A stretch of DNA of 64,000 bases from the NCBI RefSeq assembly GCF_008831265.1, contig NZ_VTTH01000001.1, positions 620,001-684,000 of the forward strand, read 5' to 3'. The translations under genes and the position numbers were made by a program. Shown here in pieces: positions 33,573 through 43,600 of this stretch. Source of the stretch: Lacisediminimonas profundi (GTDB taxonomy: Bacteria > Pseudomonadota > Gammaproteobacteria > Burkholderiales > Burkholderiaceae_D). The first letter of the stretch is position 1; the number at the start of each line of letters is the position of its first letter. The notes under the pieces were generated by a model. That model worked only from the letters and a program-made list of their open reading frames with translations, did not search any database and was not told the DNA's origin.

Positions 33573-34829
33573 ATGACACCCACACTCATCCAGATCATCG
33601 GCGCCAGCCTGTTCGGCCTGGCCGTGCTGCACACTTTCTCCACCAAATTTTTCGAAAACCTGGCTCATCGCCAGCCACGCCATGCCGGCATCTGGCACCT
33701 GCTGGGTGAAGTTGAAGTGGTATTTGGCTTCTGGGCCATGGTGCTGATGCTTTTCATGTTTTCAATCAGCGGCAAGCAGGACGCCACCGCCTACCTGGAT
33801 TCGCGCAACTTCACCGAGCCCATGTTCGTGTTCGCCATCATGGTGATAGCAGGCACCCGGCCCATCCTGCAGCTTGCCGGCGCATCGGTGCGCTTCATCG
33901 CCCGCTTCATGCCCTTGCCCAAGGGGATGGCAATGTACTTCCTGGTGCTGGGATTTGTGCCCATGCTGGGTTCCTTCATCACCGAGCCGGCCGCCATGAC
34001 GCTGGCAGCACTGATGCTGCGCGACACGCTCTTTTCGCAGCAGGTCTCGTCCAGACTCAAGTACGTAACCATCGGGGTGCTGTTCGTCAACATCTCCATC
34101 GGCGGTACCTTGACGCCTTTTGCTGCTCCCCCCGTACTGATGGTGGCAGCCAAATGGAATTGGGACATCTGGTTCATGATCGCCAACTTTGGCTGGAAGG
34201 CAGCGATCGCAGTGGTGTTCAATGCCGGCTCTGCCATGCTGCTGTTCCGTAACCAGATCGGCCACATGGGAAAGACCCCGCCGGCCGAACATGATGCTGT
34301 TCCGCTTTCGGTGGTGCTGGTGCACCTGGCATTCCTTGCCATCGTGGTGGTTTTTGCCCATCACCCGGCCGTGTTCATGGGTGTGTTCCTGTTCTTCATG
34401 GGATTCACAACCGCCTATCAGCGCCACCAGAACCCGCTGATCCTGCGCGAAGCCCTGCTGGTTGCATTTTTCCTGGCTGGATTGGTGGTGCTGGGCGGCG
34501 TGCAGCAATGGTGGCTGCAACCTGTGCTGATGAGCATGGATGCCAACGCTGTGTTCTTCGGCGCCACGGCCCTGACAGCCATCACCGACAACGCGGCCCT
34601 GACCTACCTTGGTTCGCTGGTCGAAGGGCTGAGTGAAGAGTTCAAGGTGGCGCTGGTCGCCGGAGCCGTCACCGGTGGTGGCCTGACGGTGATAGCCAAT
34701 GCCCCCAACCCGGCAGGCGCGACGATCCTGAAAGAGAAATTCCCCGGCAACGCCATCCATCCTTTGGGCTTGTTGATCGCTGCCTTGCCACCGACGCTGG
34801 TGGCGGTGATGGCGTTCCGCATTCTTTGA
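33573..34829 (+). CDS. Putative Na+/H+ antiporter
   Basis: 418 residues, about eleven transmembrane helices. Characteristic blocks: FITEPAAMTLAALMLRDTLF, GVLFVNISIGGTLTPFAAPPVLMVA, TAITDNAALTYLGSLV and TGGGLTVIANAPNPAG, which resemble the discontinuous-helix motifs of the ion transporter superfamily to which the putative Na+/H+ antiporter family belongs. The ion is not proven by sequence. The riboswitch-like leader upstream supports a Na+/Li+ export role. Confidence 0.82.
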   Translation: MTPTLIQIIGASLFGLAVLHTFSTKFFENLAHRQPRHAGIWHLLGEVEVVFGFWAMVLMLFMFSISGKQDATAYLDSRNFTEPMFVFAIMVIAGTRPILQLAGASVRFIARFMPLPKGMAMYFLVLGFVPMLGSFITEPAAMTLAALMLRDTLFSQQVSSRLKYVTIGVLFVNISIGGTLTPFAAPPVLMVAAKWNWDIWFMIANFGWKAAIAVVFNAGSAMLLFRNQIGHMGKTPPAEHDAVPLSVVLVHLAFLAIVVVFAHHPAVFMGVFLFFMGFTTAYQRHQNPLILREALLVAFFLAGLVVLGGVQQWWLQPVLMSMDANAVFFGATALTAITDNAALTYLGSLVEGLSEEFKVALVAGAVTGGGLTVIANAPNPAGATILKEKFPGNAIHPLGLLIAALPPTLVAVMAFRIL

Positions 34830-34858
34830 TGCATCGGCAATGGGCGATCGACTTTGTA

Positions 34859-34885
34859 GCTCCCTCCCCTTGAAAGGGAGGGAGC
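34859..34885 (+). terminator. Hairpin terminator after the antiporter gene
   Basis: GCTCCCTCCC (34859-34868) and GGGAGGGAGC (34876-34885) form a 10-bp G/C-rich stem with a 7-base loop, 30 bp after the stop. No T-tract follows. Confidence 0.6.
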
Positions 34886-34954
34886 AATCGTGGTGTGCGA
34901 CGGTCTGCGCCACAAATCAGCAAGTGGGTAAAGATCAGCCTTTCAAGGACAACG

Positions 34955-35007
34955 GTAAGCGCTCGGAGCCCTGCCGCAGACGACAGTCAGTCGCCCCGAA
35001 CGCTTAC
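34955..35007. other. Long imperfect hairpin downstream of the DUF3309 gene
   Basis: GTAAGCGCTCGG (34955-34966) pairs with CCGAACGCTTAC (34996-35007) with one mismatch. It lies 23 bp after the DUF3309 stop on the minus strand and may end that transcript. Confidence 0.45.
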
Positions 35008-35029
35008 GCCAGATCCCGCGGGCAACGCC

Positions 35030-35185
35030 CTAAATTTTCCCCATCAGCAGCAGGATGAGCAGGATTATCAGTACCAGGCCAAGACCGCCGCTGGGACGGT
35101 AACCCCAGTTCCGGCTGTGGGACCAGTTTGGAAGCGCGCCGATCAGCATTAAAACCAGAACGATCAGGAGAATTGTTCCTATCAT
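35030..35185 (-). CDS. DUF3309 small membrane protein
   Basis: 51 residues: a hydrophobic N-terminal helix (MIGTILLIVLVLMLIGALP), the conserved central NWSHSRNWGYRPSGG and a second helix (LGLVLIILLILLLMGKI). This is the full DUF3309 pattern. Two short helices suggest an inner-membrane protein; the role is unknown. AGGGATATG lies upstream of the ATG at 35185. Confidence 0.88.
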   Translation of the reverse strand: MIGTILLIVLVLMLIGALPNWSHSRNWGYRPSGGLGLVLIILLILLLMGKI

Positions 35186-35598
35186 TTCATATCCCTGTCA
35201 GTGAGTCGCAATGGAGCAGCTTCCCGCTCCTTCGATTCGGTGTTCATCTTTCAGACGACGAGCATTTGATCGATCGTCGTGTCTTTGCATTGCCTGTGCA
35301 TCATACGAACGATGATCTGAATTTTCGGTCTGCCACCGCACACTGGGCTGTCTTCCTGATGATAGAGTGATCAAGGGGGCAGGTCTTGACCCCATCATAT
35401 GAAGGACTGCATGTGCCAGATAAAAAAATGAAATTCCACGGTCGGTCGATTGACTGAGTAAAGCCATGCGAGCGATTGAAGGACCTCTCGGATGAGTTCA
35501 GGCCACGAGCACGATCAGCACGATCACGCCGGCCCCGACCAGTTTCAACCGGGCTTTTGCATGACTGCTGCGAAATCACGCTTGCCTCGATCATCTGA
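35186..35598. other. Intergenic region between DUF3309 and arsH
   Basis: About 410 bp without a supported gene. GTCTTGACCCCAT at 35384-35396 is faintly like the palindrome arm. A minus-strand TTG frame ending at about 35496 would encode about 16 hydrophobic residues (LKLVGAGVIVLIVLVA) and could be the end of a lost membrane gene; support is weak. Confidence 0.35.
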
Positions 35599-36342
35599 TC
35601 AGATGGCCGCTTGATTGACCCGCTTCATCAACTCTTCGGCGCTTTCCTTGCGCTCGCTGTACCGGTCCACCAGATACGGCGCAACGTCCCGGGTGAGCAG
35701 GGTGAACTTGAACAACTCCTCCATCACATCCACCAGACGATCGTAGTAACTCGACGGCTTCATTCGGTTGTTCTCGTCGAATTCCTGGAACGCCTTGGCA
35801 ATCGAGGATTGGTTGGGGATGGTGATCATGCGCATCCAGCGCCCGAGCACTCGCATCTGGCTGACGGCGTTGAACGACTGGGAGCCGCCGCAGACCTGCA
35901 TCAGGGCCAAGGTCTTGCCCTGAGTAGGGCGAACCGCTCCCATGCTCAGGGGGATCCAGTCAATCTGGGCTTTCAATATGCCGGTCATGGCGCCGTGGCG
36001 TTCTGGCGAGCACCACACCATGCCTTCGGCCCATCGGGTCAGGTCACGCAACTCTGCCACTTTGGGGTGGCTCTCTGGTGCATCGTCGGGCAGCGGCAGG
36101 CCGCTGGGGTCGAAGATCCTTACTTCACCGCCCATTGCTTGCAGCAGGCGTGCCGCTTCCTCGACAGTCAGCCGGCTGAAGGAGCGCTTGCGCAAGGAGC
36201 CGTACAGCAACAGGAATCGCGGGGGATGGGTGGATGCTTGCGCGGGTTGCAATGATGCCGGGTCAGGCACACGGAAATGCTGCGGATCCACCTGCGGCAG
36301 ATCACCCAAAAGATTGTTGACTACGTCGCTTGCCTTGGTCAC
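35599..36342 (-). CDS. arsH: ArsH, NADPH-dependent FMN reductase / organoarsenical oxidase
   Basis: 247 residues. Flavodoxin-like fold with the FMN phosphate loop [10 protein letters not shown] and the family segment [22 protein letters not shown]. ArsH enzymes oxidise trivalent methylated arsenicals to the less toxic pentavalent forms and have FMN/quinone reductase activity. It is the last gene of the arsenic operon, 56 bp after acr3. Confidence 0.93.
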   Translation of the reverse strand: MTKASDVVNNLLGDLPQVDPQHFRVPDPASLQPAQASTHPPRFLLLYGSLRKRSFSRLTVEEAARLLQAMGGEVRIFDPSGLPLPDDAPESHPKVAELRDLTRWAEGMVWCSPERHGAMTGILKAQIDWIPLSMGAVRPTQGKTLALMQVCGGSQSFNAVSQMRVLGRWMRMITIPNQSSIAKAFQEFDENNRMKPSSYYDRLVDVMEELFKFTLLTRDVAPYLVDRYSERKESAEELMKRVNQAAI

Positions 36343-36398
36343 GTTCTCGTACCTCTGACTCGTTGATCATATTGCTACCTGCCGTGGCTGTATCTTCC

Positions 36399-37415
36399 TC
36401 AATCCGATGTCTCAGGTCGCCAGGCATTGATGATGGCTACCAGGGATAACATCACCGGCACTTCGACCAAGACGCCGACCACGGTCGCCAGGGCGGCCCC
36501 GGAATTCAAGCCGAACAGGGAAATTGCCACAGCCACTGCCAGTTCGAAGAAGTTGGAGGTGCCGATCAGGCAGGCGGGGCCGGCCACGTCGTGGGGCAGT
36601 TTGAGTATCCTGGCTCCCCACCAGCTGATGAAGAAGATGCCATAGGACTGCAATACCAGCGGCACTGCGATCAAGGCGATGATGGCCGGCTGGGCCACGA
36701 TGGTTCCGGCCTGGAAGCCGAACAGCAACACCACCGTGGCAATCAGTCCGATCACGGACCAGGGTTTCAGGCGCGCGACAAAGTCTGCCACTGCATGGCT
36801 GGACCGGCCCTGCAATGCGTGCCGCGTGGCCATTCCCGCCACCAGTGGCAGTACCACATACAGCACCGTGGACAGCACCAGCGTCTCCCATGGCACCGTC
36901 ACATTCGTCACGCCCAGCAAGAATGCGGCGATCGGTGCAAATGCCACCACCATGATCAGGTCGTTGATCGACACTTGCACCAGGGTGTAGTTGGCATCTC
37001 CCTTGACCAGTTGGCTCCAGACGAACACCATCGCCGTACAGGGCGCCACACCGAGCAGGATCATGCCGGCGATGTACTCGCTGGCCGATTTCGGGTCTAC
37101 CCAGGGGGCGAACACATACTGGAAGAAAAGCACGCCCAGTGCGGCCATGGTGAATGGTTTGATCAGCCAGTTGACCACCAGGGTCAGCATCAGCCCCTTC
37201 GGCTTCTGGCGCACTTCCTTCACCGCGCTCCAGTCGATCTGGATCATCATCGGATAGATCATCACCCAGATGAACACGGCCACCACCAGGTTGACGTGCG
37301 CCACTTCCAGTGCAGCCACCAGCTGGAAGGCAGCGGGAAATAGCAGGCCCAGCCCGACACCGGCCATGATGCCCAGCGCAACCCAGAGTGTGAGGAAACG
37401 TTCAAACAGTCCCAT
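36399..37415 (-). CDS. acr3: ACR3-family arsenite efflux permease
   Basis: 338 residues with ten hydrophobic helices. The conserved ACR3 cysteine motif ([14 protein letters not shown]) and the [10 protein letters not shown] segment are present. It exports As(III) using the membrane potential. The ATG at 37415 has AGGAA upstream; a longer frame begins at 37448 inside the terminator region and is unlikely. An intrinsic terminator lies between arsC and this gene. Confidence 0.94.
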   Translation of the reverse strand: MGLFERFLTLWVALGIMAGVGLGLLFPAAFQLVAALEVAHVNLVVAVFIWVMIYPMMIQIDWSAVKEVRQKPKGLMLTLVVNWLIKPFTMAALGVLFFQYVFAPWVDPKSASEYIAGMILLGVAPCTAMVFVWSQLVKGDANYTLVQVSINDLIMVVAFAPIAAFLLGVTNVTVPWETLVLSTVLYVVLPLVAGMATRHALQGRSSHAVADFVARLKPWSVIGLIATVVLLFGFQAGTIVAQPAIIALIAVPLVLQSYGIFFISWWGARILKLPHDVAGPACLIGTSNFFELAVAVAISLFGLNSGAALATVVGVLVEVPVMLSLVAIINAWRPETSD

Positions 37416-37446
37416 ATTCAATTCCTGTTTCAATTCTTGTAAAAGC

Positions 37447-37476
37447 AAAAAACCTGGGCACTTGTCAGTGCCCAGG
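37447..37476 (-). terminator. Intrinsic terminator between arsC and acr3
   Basis: CCTGGGCAC (37453-37461) pairs with GTGCCCAGG (37468-37476), and on the minus strand the stem is followed by six T residues (A-run at 37447-37452). It starts 21 bp after the arsC stop and ends about 32 bp before the acr3 start, so expression of acr3/arsH depends on read-through or another promoter. Confidence 0.82.
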
Positions 37477-37496
37477 CTGGCAGCGGGTGGAGCTTA

Positions 37497-38000
37497 TCAG
37501 GCTTGTTCTTTGCCGATCCGGCCGAGTTCGTTCTGAAGCGAAATTTTCTGGATCTTGTCGAGTGGCAGGGCCAGGAAAAAGGAAATGCGGCTCTTCAGTG
37601 TCGCGAAGGCCTCGTTGAAATCCTTGCGCTGCTGAACATCGTGGTCCGATCCGGATGACACCGGATCTTCGATTCCCCAATGCGCCGACATCGGTTGCCC
37701 GGGCCAGACCGGACAGGCTTCGGCTGCCGCCTTGTCACACACCGACAGCACGAAATCCATCTGCGGGGCGCCAGGCCCAGCGAATTCGTCCCAGTTCTTG
37801 CTGCGCAAATTATCGGTGCTGATACCGTTTCGTTCCAGTAATTCGATGGTGCGCGGATGAACCTGGCCTGCCGGCTTGCTGCCAGCGCTGAAGGCACGGA
37901 AGCGTCCGGTACCCATCTGGTTCAGCAGAGCCTCGGCCATGATGCTTCGTGCGGAGTTGCCGGTGCAGAGAAAAAGTACGTTGAATACCTTTGACGACAT
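37497..38000 (-). CDS. arsC: Thioredoxin-coupled arsenate reductase (low-Mr phosphatase fold)
   Basis: 167 residues. P-loop CTGNSARS with the nucleophilic Cys12, and the redox pair CDKAAAEAC near residues 87-95, giving the three cysteines of the thioredoxin-dependent class (as in S. aureus ArsC). It reduces As(V) to As(III) for export by ACR3. AAAGG precedes the start at 38000. Confidence 0.93.
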   Translation of the reverse strand: MSSKVFNVLFLCTGNSARSIMAEALLNQMGTGRFRAFSAGSKPAGQVHPRTIELLERNGISTDNLRSKNWDEFAGPGAPQMDFVLSVCDKAAAEACPVWPGQPMSAHWGIEDPVSSGSDHDVQQRKDFNEAFATLKSRISFFLALPLDKIQKISLQNELGRIGKEQA

Positions 38001-38010
38001 GGTTGACCTT

Positions 38011-38100
38011 TCAATAGTTGGTGCATTGGATGGATACGGTGTCCAGGCAGTGGGCGCCCTGGCAGCAATTCGCGCTCAGGAAGGGCCGCAAATCATTCAT
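38011..38100 (-). CDS. Small cysteine-rich ORF between arsJ and arsC
   Basis: 29 codons, ATG at 38100, TGA at 38013-38011, product MNDLRPFLSANCCQGAHC followed by eleven more residues with a fourth Cys (C12, C13, C18, C26) and one His. Its start overlaps the arsJ stop, CAAGG lies just upstream, and it stops 10 bp before the arsC start, so it exactly fills the gap between the two genes. Four Cys in 29 residues suit a soft-metal or As(III) site, but no family is recognised. It may also be a non-coding spacer that happens to be open. Confidence 0.5.
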   Translation of the reverse strand: MNDLRPFLSANCCQGAHCLDTVSIQCTNY

Positions 38101-39364
38101 GGCCTTGAGCCTGGCCGGCGCGTGTGACGGGCAGGGCCAGCGTCACCAGCCAGCAGGTGATGAGCATGGCCGCCGAGCCGACCAGGGCATACAACAGACC
38201 GCCCCATTGGTAAAGCAGCCCGGACAGCAGCGTCCCGCAAAAACGCCCGAGCGCATTGGCCGCGTAATAGAAGCCGACGTCCTCGGCCGCTTTTTCACTG
38301 CCGGCATAAGCCAGGATCAGATAGGAGTGGACCGAGGAATTTACCGCGAACGCAATGCCGAACAGGCCCAGGCCCCCTACGACTACCCACTCCAGGTGCG
38401 GCACCTGCAGCAACATCGCAATGGCCAGGCAAACCGGCACCACGGCCAGGACCGCCGACCACCAGCGCGCTGCGGGGACTTCGCTGCTCAGGCCGTCCGC
38501 GCTGCGTCTGACGATATTGGGCGCCAGCGCCTGGACCAGGCCATAGCCGATGGTCCACAGCGCCAGGAAGCCACCCACCATGGTGAAGGTCCAGCCGAAG
38601 GAGTACAGGAACACCGGAACCCCCACTACGAACCAGACGTCGCGCGCGCCAAAAAGCACCACCCGTGCGGCTGCCAGCAGATTGATGCCCCGGTTTTTGG
38701 CAAACAGTTCCCGGGCCGATCTGGAGGCACGGCTTTTGCCCATCAGCCGCGGCACGAACGCCACCACGGCCAGCAGTACCAGCGCCAGCAGCACCGCCAT
38801 GACCCAGAGCGCCCCGCGAAAGCCCATCAGGTCCAGCAGCAAACCGCCGAGAAAAAAGCCGACGCCTTTCATGGCGTTCTTGCTGCCAGTGAACCAGGCC
38901 ACCCATTTGAACAACTGGCTCGCGCCCTGGTCCTTGGCCTGGTCTGCCGTGATCTTGATGGCCGACTTGCTGGCAGTCTTGGTCAGGTCCTTGGCTACAC
39001 CGCAGACCCCTTGCGCAATCACGACCCAAGCCACTGACATTGCTGCCGTCCATTCCGGATTGAGACCTGACAGCAGCAGGAAGCCGGTAATCTGGGTGGT
39101 CAGGCCCACGGTCAGCATGCGCGCAATGCCGTAACGGGTGGCCAGCCAGCCGCCGATCAGGTTGGCCAGCACGCCAGCCGCCTCGTACAGCAAGAACAGG
39201 AAGGCCAGCGTGATGGACGAATATCCCAGCCGGTAGAAATGCAGCAGCACCAGCATGCGCAGGGCGCCGTCAGTGAGCGTGAAGCCCCAATAGGCGGCGG
39301 TGACGATGGCGTAGTTGCGGACTGCGGAATTGCCGCTGCGCGCGGATGCGATGGCTTCGGACAT
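38093..39364 (-). CDS. arsJ: ArsJ, MFS exporter of 1-arseno-3-phosphoglycerate
   Basis: 423 residues, about twelve transmembrane helices of the major facilitator type. N-terminal YAIVTAAYWGFTLTDGALRMLVLLHFY and the segment GVCGVAKDLTKTASKSAIK match ArsJ. ArsJ works with a glyceraldehyde-3-phosphate dehydrogenase that forms the unstable arsenate ester 1-arseno-3-phosphoglycerate; ArsJ exports it, which amounts to arsenate efflux. The gap gene lies 5 bp upstream, as known ArsJ operons have it. Confidence 0.93.
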   Translation of the reverse strand: MSEAIASARSGNSAVRNYAIVTAAYWGFTLTDGALRMLVLLHFYRLGYSSITLAFLFLLYEAAGVLANLIGGWLATRYGIARMLTVGLTTQITGFLLLSGLNPEWTAAMSVAWVVIAQGVCGVAKDLTKTASKSAIKITADQAKDQGASQLFKWVAWFTGSKNAMKGVGFFLGGLLLDLMGFRGALWVMAVLLALVLLAVVAFVPRLMGKSRASRSARELFAKNRGINLLAAARVVLFGARDVWFVVGVPVFLYSFGWTFTMVGGFLALWTIGYGLVQALAPNIVRRSADGLSSEVPAARWWSAVLAVVPVCLAIAMLLQVPHLEWVVVGGLGLFGIAFAVNSSVHSYLILAYAGSEKAAEDVGFYYAANALGRFCGTLLSGLLYQWGGLLYALVGSAAMLITCWLVTLALPVTRAGQAQGHE

Positions 39365-39369
39365 GGTGT

Positions 39370-40413
39370 TCAGATTCCCACGCCTTGCATGTGGCACGCC
39401 AGGTCCACCATGCGGCAGGCATAGCCCATCTCGTTGTCGTACCAGGCATAGACCTTGAGCAGCGTCCCGTCCGTCACCATGCTCGACAAGGCGTCGACGA
39501 TCGAGCTGCGGGTGTCGTGCGCATAGTCGGCGCTGACCAGCGGGCGCTCTTCGTAGCCGAGGATGCCGGCCAGCGGGCCTTTGGCGGCAGCAGCAAACAG
39601 GGCGTTGACTTCCTCGGCACTGGTGGTTCGCTGCAGCTCGAACACGCAATCGGTCAGGGAAGCGTTCAGCACGGGGGCGCGCACGGCGTGGCCGTTGAGC
39701 TTGCCCTTGAGATCGGGATAAATCAGTGCGATCGCCGTGGCGCTGCCAGTAGTGGTGGGGGCCAGGCTCAGCATCGCGCTGCGGGCGCGGCGCAGGTCCT
39801 TGTGCGGTGCATCCACCACCAGGTTGGTGTTGGTGGGATTGTGAATGGTGGTGATCTGCCCGTGCCGGATACCCAGGTTCTCATGCACTACCTTGACCAC
39901 CGGGGCCAGGCAATTGGTGGTGCAGGAGGCGGCGGTCACGATGCGATCATTGGCCGGGTTGTACAACTCGTGGTTGACGCCGACCACGATGTTGAGCACG
40001 TTCCCGACCTTGACCGGGGCTGCGACGATGACCCGCTTGGCGCCACGATCCAGATGGCCTTGCAGGGTCTCGGGCGTGAGGAACTTGCCGGTGCATTCCA
40101 GTACCAGGTCTACACCCAGCTCACCCCACGGGATTTCCGCAGCTGTCGGATGCGCGCTGAACGACAATTTGCTGCGGTCGATGCGAATGCTGTCATCGCC
40201 TTCAGCAGCAATATCGGCGCGCCATTTTCCCTGTACGCTGTCAAATGCCAGCAGGTGAGCCGTAGCCGCTGCGCCCCCCTTGATTTCATTGAGGTGTACC
40301 ACCTCCAGCCGATTGCCTGCTCGCGGGTCTTCAGATTGGCGCTCGGCCGCGCCCATGGCGGCGCGCAATGCCAGGCGGCCTATGCGGCCCATGCCGTTGA
40401 TGCCTACTTTCAT
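39370..40413 (-). CDS. gap: Arsenic-operon glyceraldehyde-3-phosphate dehydrogenase
   Basis: 347 residues. NAD-binding [10 protein letters not shown] at the N-terminus, catalytic ASCTTNC with the nucleophilic Cys, and substrate segment [11 protein letters not shown]. In ArsJ operons this enzyme uses arsenate instead of phosphate to make 1-arseno-3-phosphoglycerate. First gene of the operon; AAGGGGAA precedes the ATG, with a promoter of unusual design upstream (40424-40491). A central-glycolysis role is less likely because of its place beside arsJ. Confidence 0.93.
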   Translation of the reverse strand: MKVGINGMGRIGRLALRAAMGAAERQSEDPRAGNRLEVVHLNEIKGGAAATAHLLAFDSVQGKWRADIAAEGDDSIRIDRSKLSFSAHPTAAEIPWGELGVDLVLECTGKFLTPETLQGHLDRGAKRVIVAAPVKVGNVLNIVVGVNHELYNPANDRIVTAASCTTNCLAPVVKVVHENLGIRHGQITTIHNPTNTNLVVDAPHKDLRRARSAMLSLAPTTTGSATAIALIYPDLKGKLNGHAVRAPVLNASLTDCVFELQRTTSAEEVNALFAAAAKGPLAGILGYEERPLVSADYAHDTRSSIVDALSSMVTDGTLLKVYAWYDNEMGYACRMVDLACHMQGVGI

Positions 40414-40423
40414 CCGATTCCCC

Positions 40424-40447
40424 TTCGATAATTAAAGAATTATTGAA
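40424..40447. promoter_or_regulatory. Inverted repeat at the predicted transcription start of the arsenic operon
   Basis: TTCGATAATT (40424-40433) and AATTATTGAA (40438-40447) form 10-bp arms with one mismatch around AAAG. It begins right after the -10 box on the minus strand, a place where a repressor would block initiation. An ArsR-type site is the natural guess; the exact family consensus cannot be checked here. Confidence 0.55.
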
Positions 40448-40491
40448 TTATAGGGCGTTTGAATGAGGATTTGATGACGATTTGATGACAG
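40447..40491 (-). promoter_or_regulatory. Pho-box-like promoter of the arsenic operon
   Basis: Read on the minus strand, three 11-bp units follow each other: CTGTCATCAAA, TCGTCATCAAA, TCCTCATTCAA (40491 to 40459). The PhoB consensus is CTGTCAT repeated every 11 bp. After the last 18-bp box (TCGTCAT....CCTCAT) there are exactly 10 bp and then TATAAT (40452-40447), the spacing of PhoB-dependent promoters such as phoA, which have no -35 box. No good -35 hexamer is present here either. Confidence 0.65.
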
Positions 40492-40672
40492 CGGAATCAC
40501 TCCGATCTGGCGCGAGGCGCCAAAGCGCTGTCGCGCAATGCGCCGGCGCGCCCGATTGGCCATGCTGTTTTACTTCGCGCTGTGCCGTGATCGGTCCCGA
40601 ATTGCGGAGGCCAGCCGCGCCACCCATTTCAGGATGAGGTTGGCCTTCATTGCCGGAACGGAGGTCGCTGCG

Positions 40673-43600
40673 TCAGGAGTGGGTCGCGTCGCGCTGGTCG
40701 CGAGATTGCATCCGGCGGGTCTCGTCGCGCAAGATCCAGGCGTAACCGTGCAAGGCGTCCGCGCCATGGTCAATGTTGTCGTCTGCATCGACCGACAGCA
40801 GCGGGGTGAGCACGCCGCTGCAATACAGGCGGTTGCCGTCCTTGTGCAAATGCCAGCGCTCGTCCTCGGCCCGGCCTTCCTCGCGGGCACGCCGCATGTC
40901 TTCCTGGGGAATGCCTTTTTGCCTGTCTTCCGGCAGGAACAGGATGTCGGCGCTTTGTCCCAGCATTTCTGCTTCGGTGTAGCCAAAAATGAGCTGCGCC
41001 CCTCTGTTCCAGGTCCTCACCATGCCTTGCAGGTCGGACGTGATGATGGCGTAATCCCTGGTGCTCTCTGCCATCATCCGCATGCTCTCTTCGCCGAAGC
41101 GCAGGTTCTCCTCTGCCTTGCGGCGGCGGGTGATGTCGAAAAAGGTCATCACTGCGCCGTCGATCTTGTCTTCAATCGTGCGATAAGGAAGCAAGCGGAC
41201 GATATAGAAGCGGCCGTCGTTGCTGGGCAATTCTCTTTCAACCGGCTGCAAGGTCTCAAGCGTGGACGCTATGTCGTCGGCGAGTTGCGGGTACTCCAGA
41301 CGATGCGTGATGTCGAGCAGGGAGCGGCCGATATCGCTGGGAATGATGCTGAAAATATCGTTGGCGCGCGGCGTGAAGCGCTTGATGCGCATGCCGCGGT
41401 CGACGAACAGGGTGGCGATGTCGGTCGAGGTAATCAGATTGCGCAGATCGTCATTGACCTTGCTGGTTTCCTCGACCTTTTTCCTGAGCTCGTAATTGAC
41501 CGTGATCAGCTCTTCATTCACCGATTGCAATTCTTCCTTGCCAGTCTCCAGCTCTTCGGTCGCAGAGCGCAACTCCTCATTGATCGCCTGCAGTTCTTCG
41601 TTGGAGGCGCGCAGTTCTTCGGTCCCCACTTCGGATTGCTCGATCGTGTCCTGCAATTGCTCTTTGGTGCGCTGGAGTTCTTCTTCCAGTTGATGCAACA
41701 GCGGATCCTTGCCATCCGCGGTCTTCGGCATGGCCGGTTGCGCGCTCTGTTCGACCTCATCGAAGGTGATCAGCACCAGGTCGGCTTCGGCGTCATTGTC
41801 GTGAAAGGGACGAACGATCATGTTGACGCAATAGCGGTGGCCGCCGCGCTCCAGTTCTACCCGTCGCGCTTCCATGCCCTTGCTGATGTTCTGTGCCTGG
41901 AACAATGCGGTGCGCAGTTCCAGCCGCAATTCCGGCAGCACCAGTGAAACGATATTGCGCGATGGCTCGCCGCCGACATGCCGCAGAAAACGGCCGACCT
42001 GATCCGACATGAATACGATGTTGGCGTCGCTGTCGACGATCACGCTGGGCGGCGCAAACTGCGCCAGCACGCGCTGGTGAATTTCGGCAATGGAAAAATC
42101 GTGCTTGCGGGCTCTTGGCTGGCCGATGACTTTTGGCGGGACGATATCGCGCCAGATCGGAAAAGTCGGCACCGTGCGGCTCTGGCGCGACACTGACTTG
42201 GCGCGATACAGATGGTTCTTCTTGTCGACCGGGGTGAACAGGTTGCTGACTACATCTGCCGATTCCGAGCTGCCCAGGAACAGGTAGCCGCCGGGATTCA
42301 GCGCGAAGTGAAACATCTCCAGGACCTGGGTCTGGACGTCGCGGTTCAGGTAGATCAGCAGATTGCGGCAGGAGATCAGATCGAGCCGTGAGAACGGCGG
42401 ATCGCGCAGGATGTTGTGGGCCGCGAACAGTATCCTGTCGCGCACCAGCTTGCGGATCCGGTACCGTTCTTCCTCGCGGCTGAAAAATTGCCGCAGCCTG
42501 CCGGGCGACACCTCGGTCACGATGGCGCCTGCGTAGATGCCGGCACGAGCGATGGCGATAGCGCGTTCGTCAATGTCGGAGGCAATTACCAGGATTTCCG
42601 GTGGCTTGGGAAGCAGCGTTGCGTGCTCGATCAGCAGCATCCCGATCGAATAGGGTTCCTCGCCGGTGGAACAGGCGGGCACCCAGACCCGCACCTGGTC
42701 GGTGCCTTCCTTGCCGCGGAAAATTTCGGGAATTACGTCGCGTTGCAGTGCTTCGAAGGCCTCGTGGTCGCGAAAAAAGTTTGTGACCCCGATCAGCATG
42801 TCTTTCAACAATGCGGCCGGCTCGTTGCTGTCTTTTTTCAGCAGTTGGCAATATTCGGCAAGCGTCACCGTTCCGCGCACTTGCATGCGGCGTTCGATGC
42901 GCCTGAGTACAGTGGCGCGCTTGTAGTGGCGGAAATCATGCCCGGTGCTGGACCGCAGCAGGGCAATGACCGTACCCAGATTGACCTCGACCTTTTCGAG
43001 CGATGCAGGGGCTGCTGAAACACGGACATCGAGATTGTCGGTGCTACCAGTTGTCGGGTGCGCCAGGTTTATCTTTTGCGCATTGCGCCAGATTTCAAGC
43101 AGCTTGTCCGGGATCTCGTTGACGGGCAGCACGAAGTCGGCGCTATTGAGGGCGGCTTCGGGCATGCCGCTGTGCTCGGCATCTTCTGGCGACTGGGCAA
43201 TCACGATGCCACCCTGGTCCTTGATCCGCGCTGCGCCCATTGCGCCGTCGGCGCCGGTGCCTGACAACACGACGGCGATAGCGCGATCGAGGTGAGTATC
43301 GGCCAGTGTCCGGAAAAAAATATCGACGGCAATATTCTGGCCACGCGGCCGTTCCTGCGGCTCGACCCGCAGCATGCCATCGCTCATGACAAGGTAGCGG
43401 TTGGGCGGAATGACATAAACGTGGTTCGCCTCGATGGCAACTGGCTGCATGACCTGCAACACCGGCATGCGCGTCGCGCGCTGCAGAACCTCATTGGCAA
43501 TGCTTTCATGCTTGGGGGACAGATGCAGCACCACGACGAACGCCATGCCGGAATCGGCCGGGAGGCGCTCCAGCAAGCGGATGATCGCCTGTAGTCCACC

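Noticed and set aside
35376-35397. Another palindrome-family copy between DUF3309 and arsH
   Set aside because: GTCTTGACCCCAT needs an inserted base to align and lacks the CTCGA core, so chance similarity is as likely.
39346-40431. 361-codon plus-strand frame opposite the arsenic-operon gap gene
   Set aside because: Shadow frame; the minus strand holds a clear GAPDH with its catalytic Cys and ribosome binding site.
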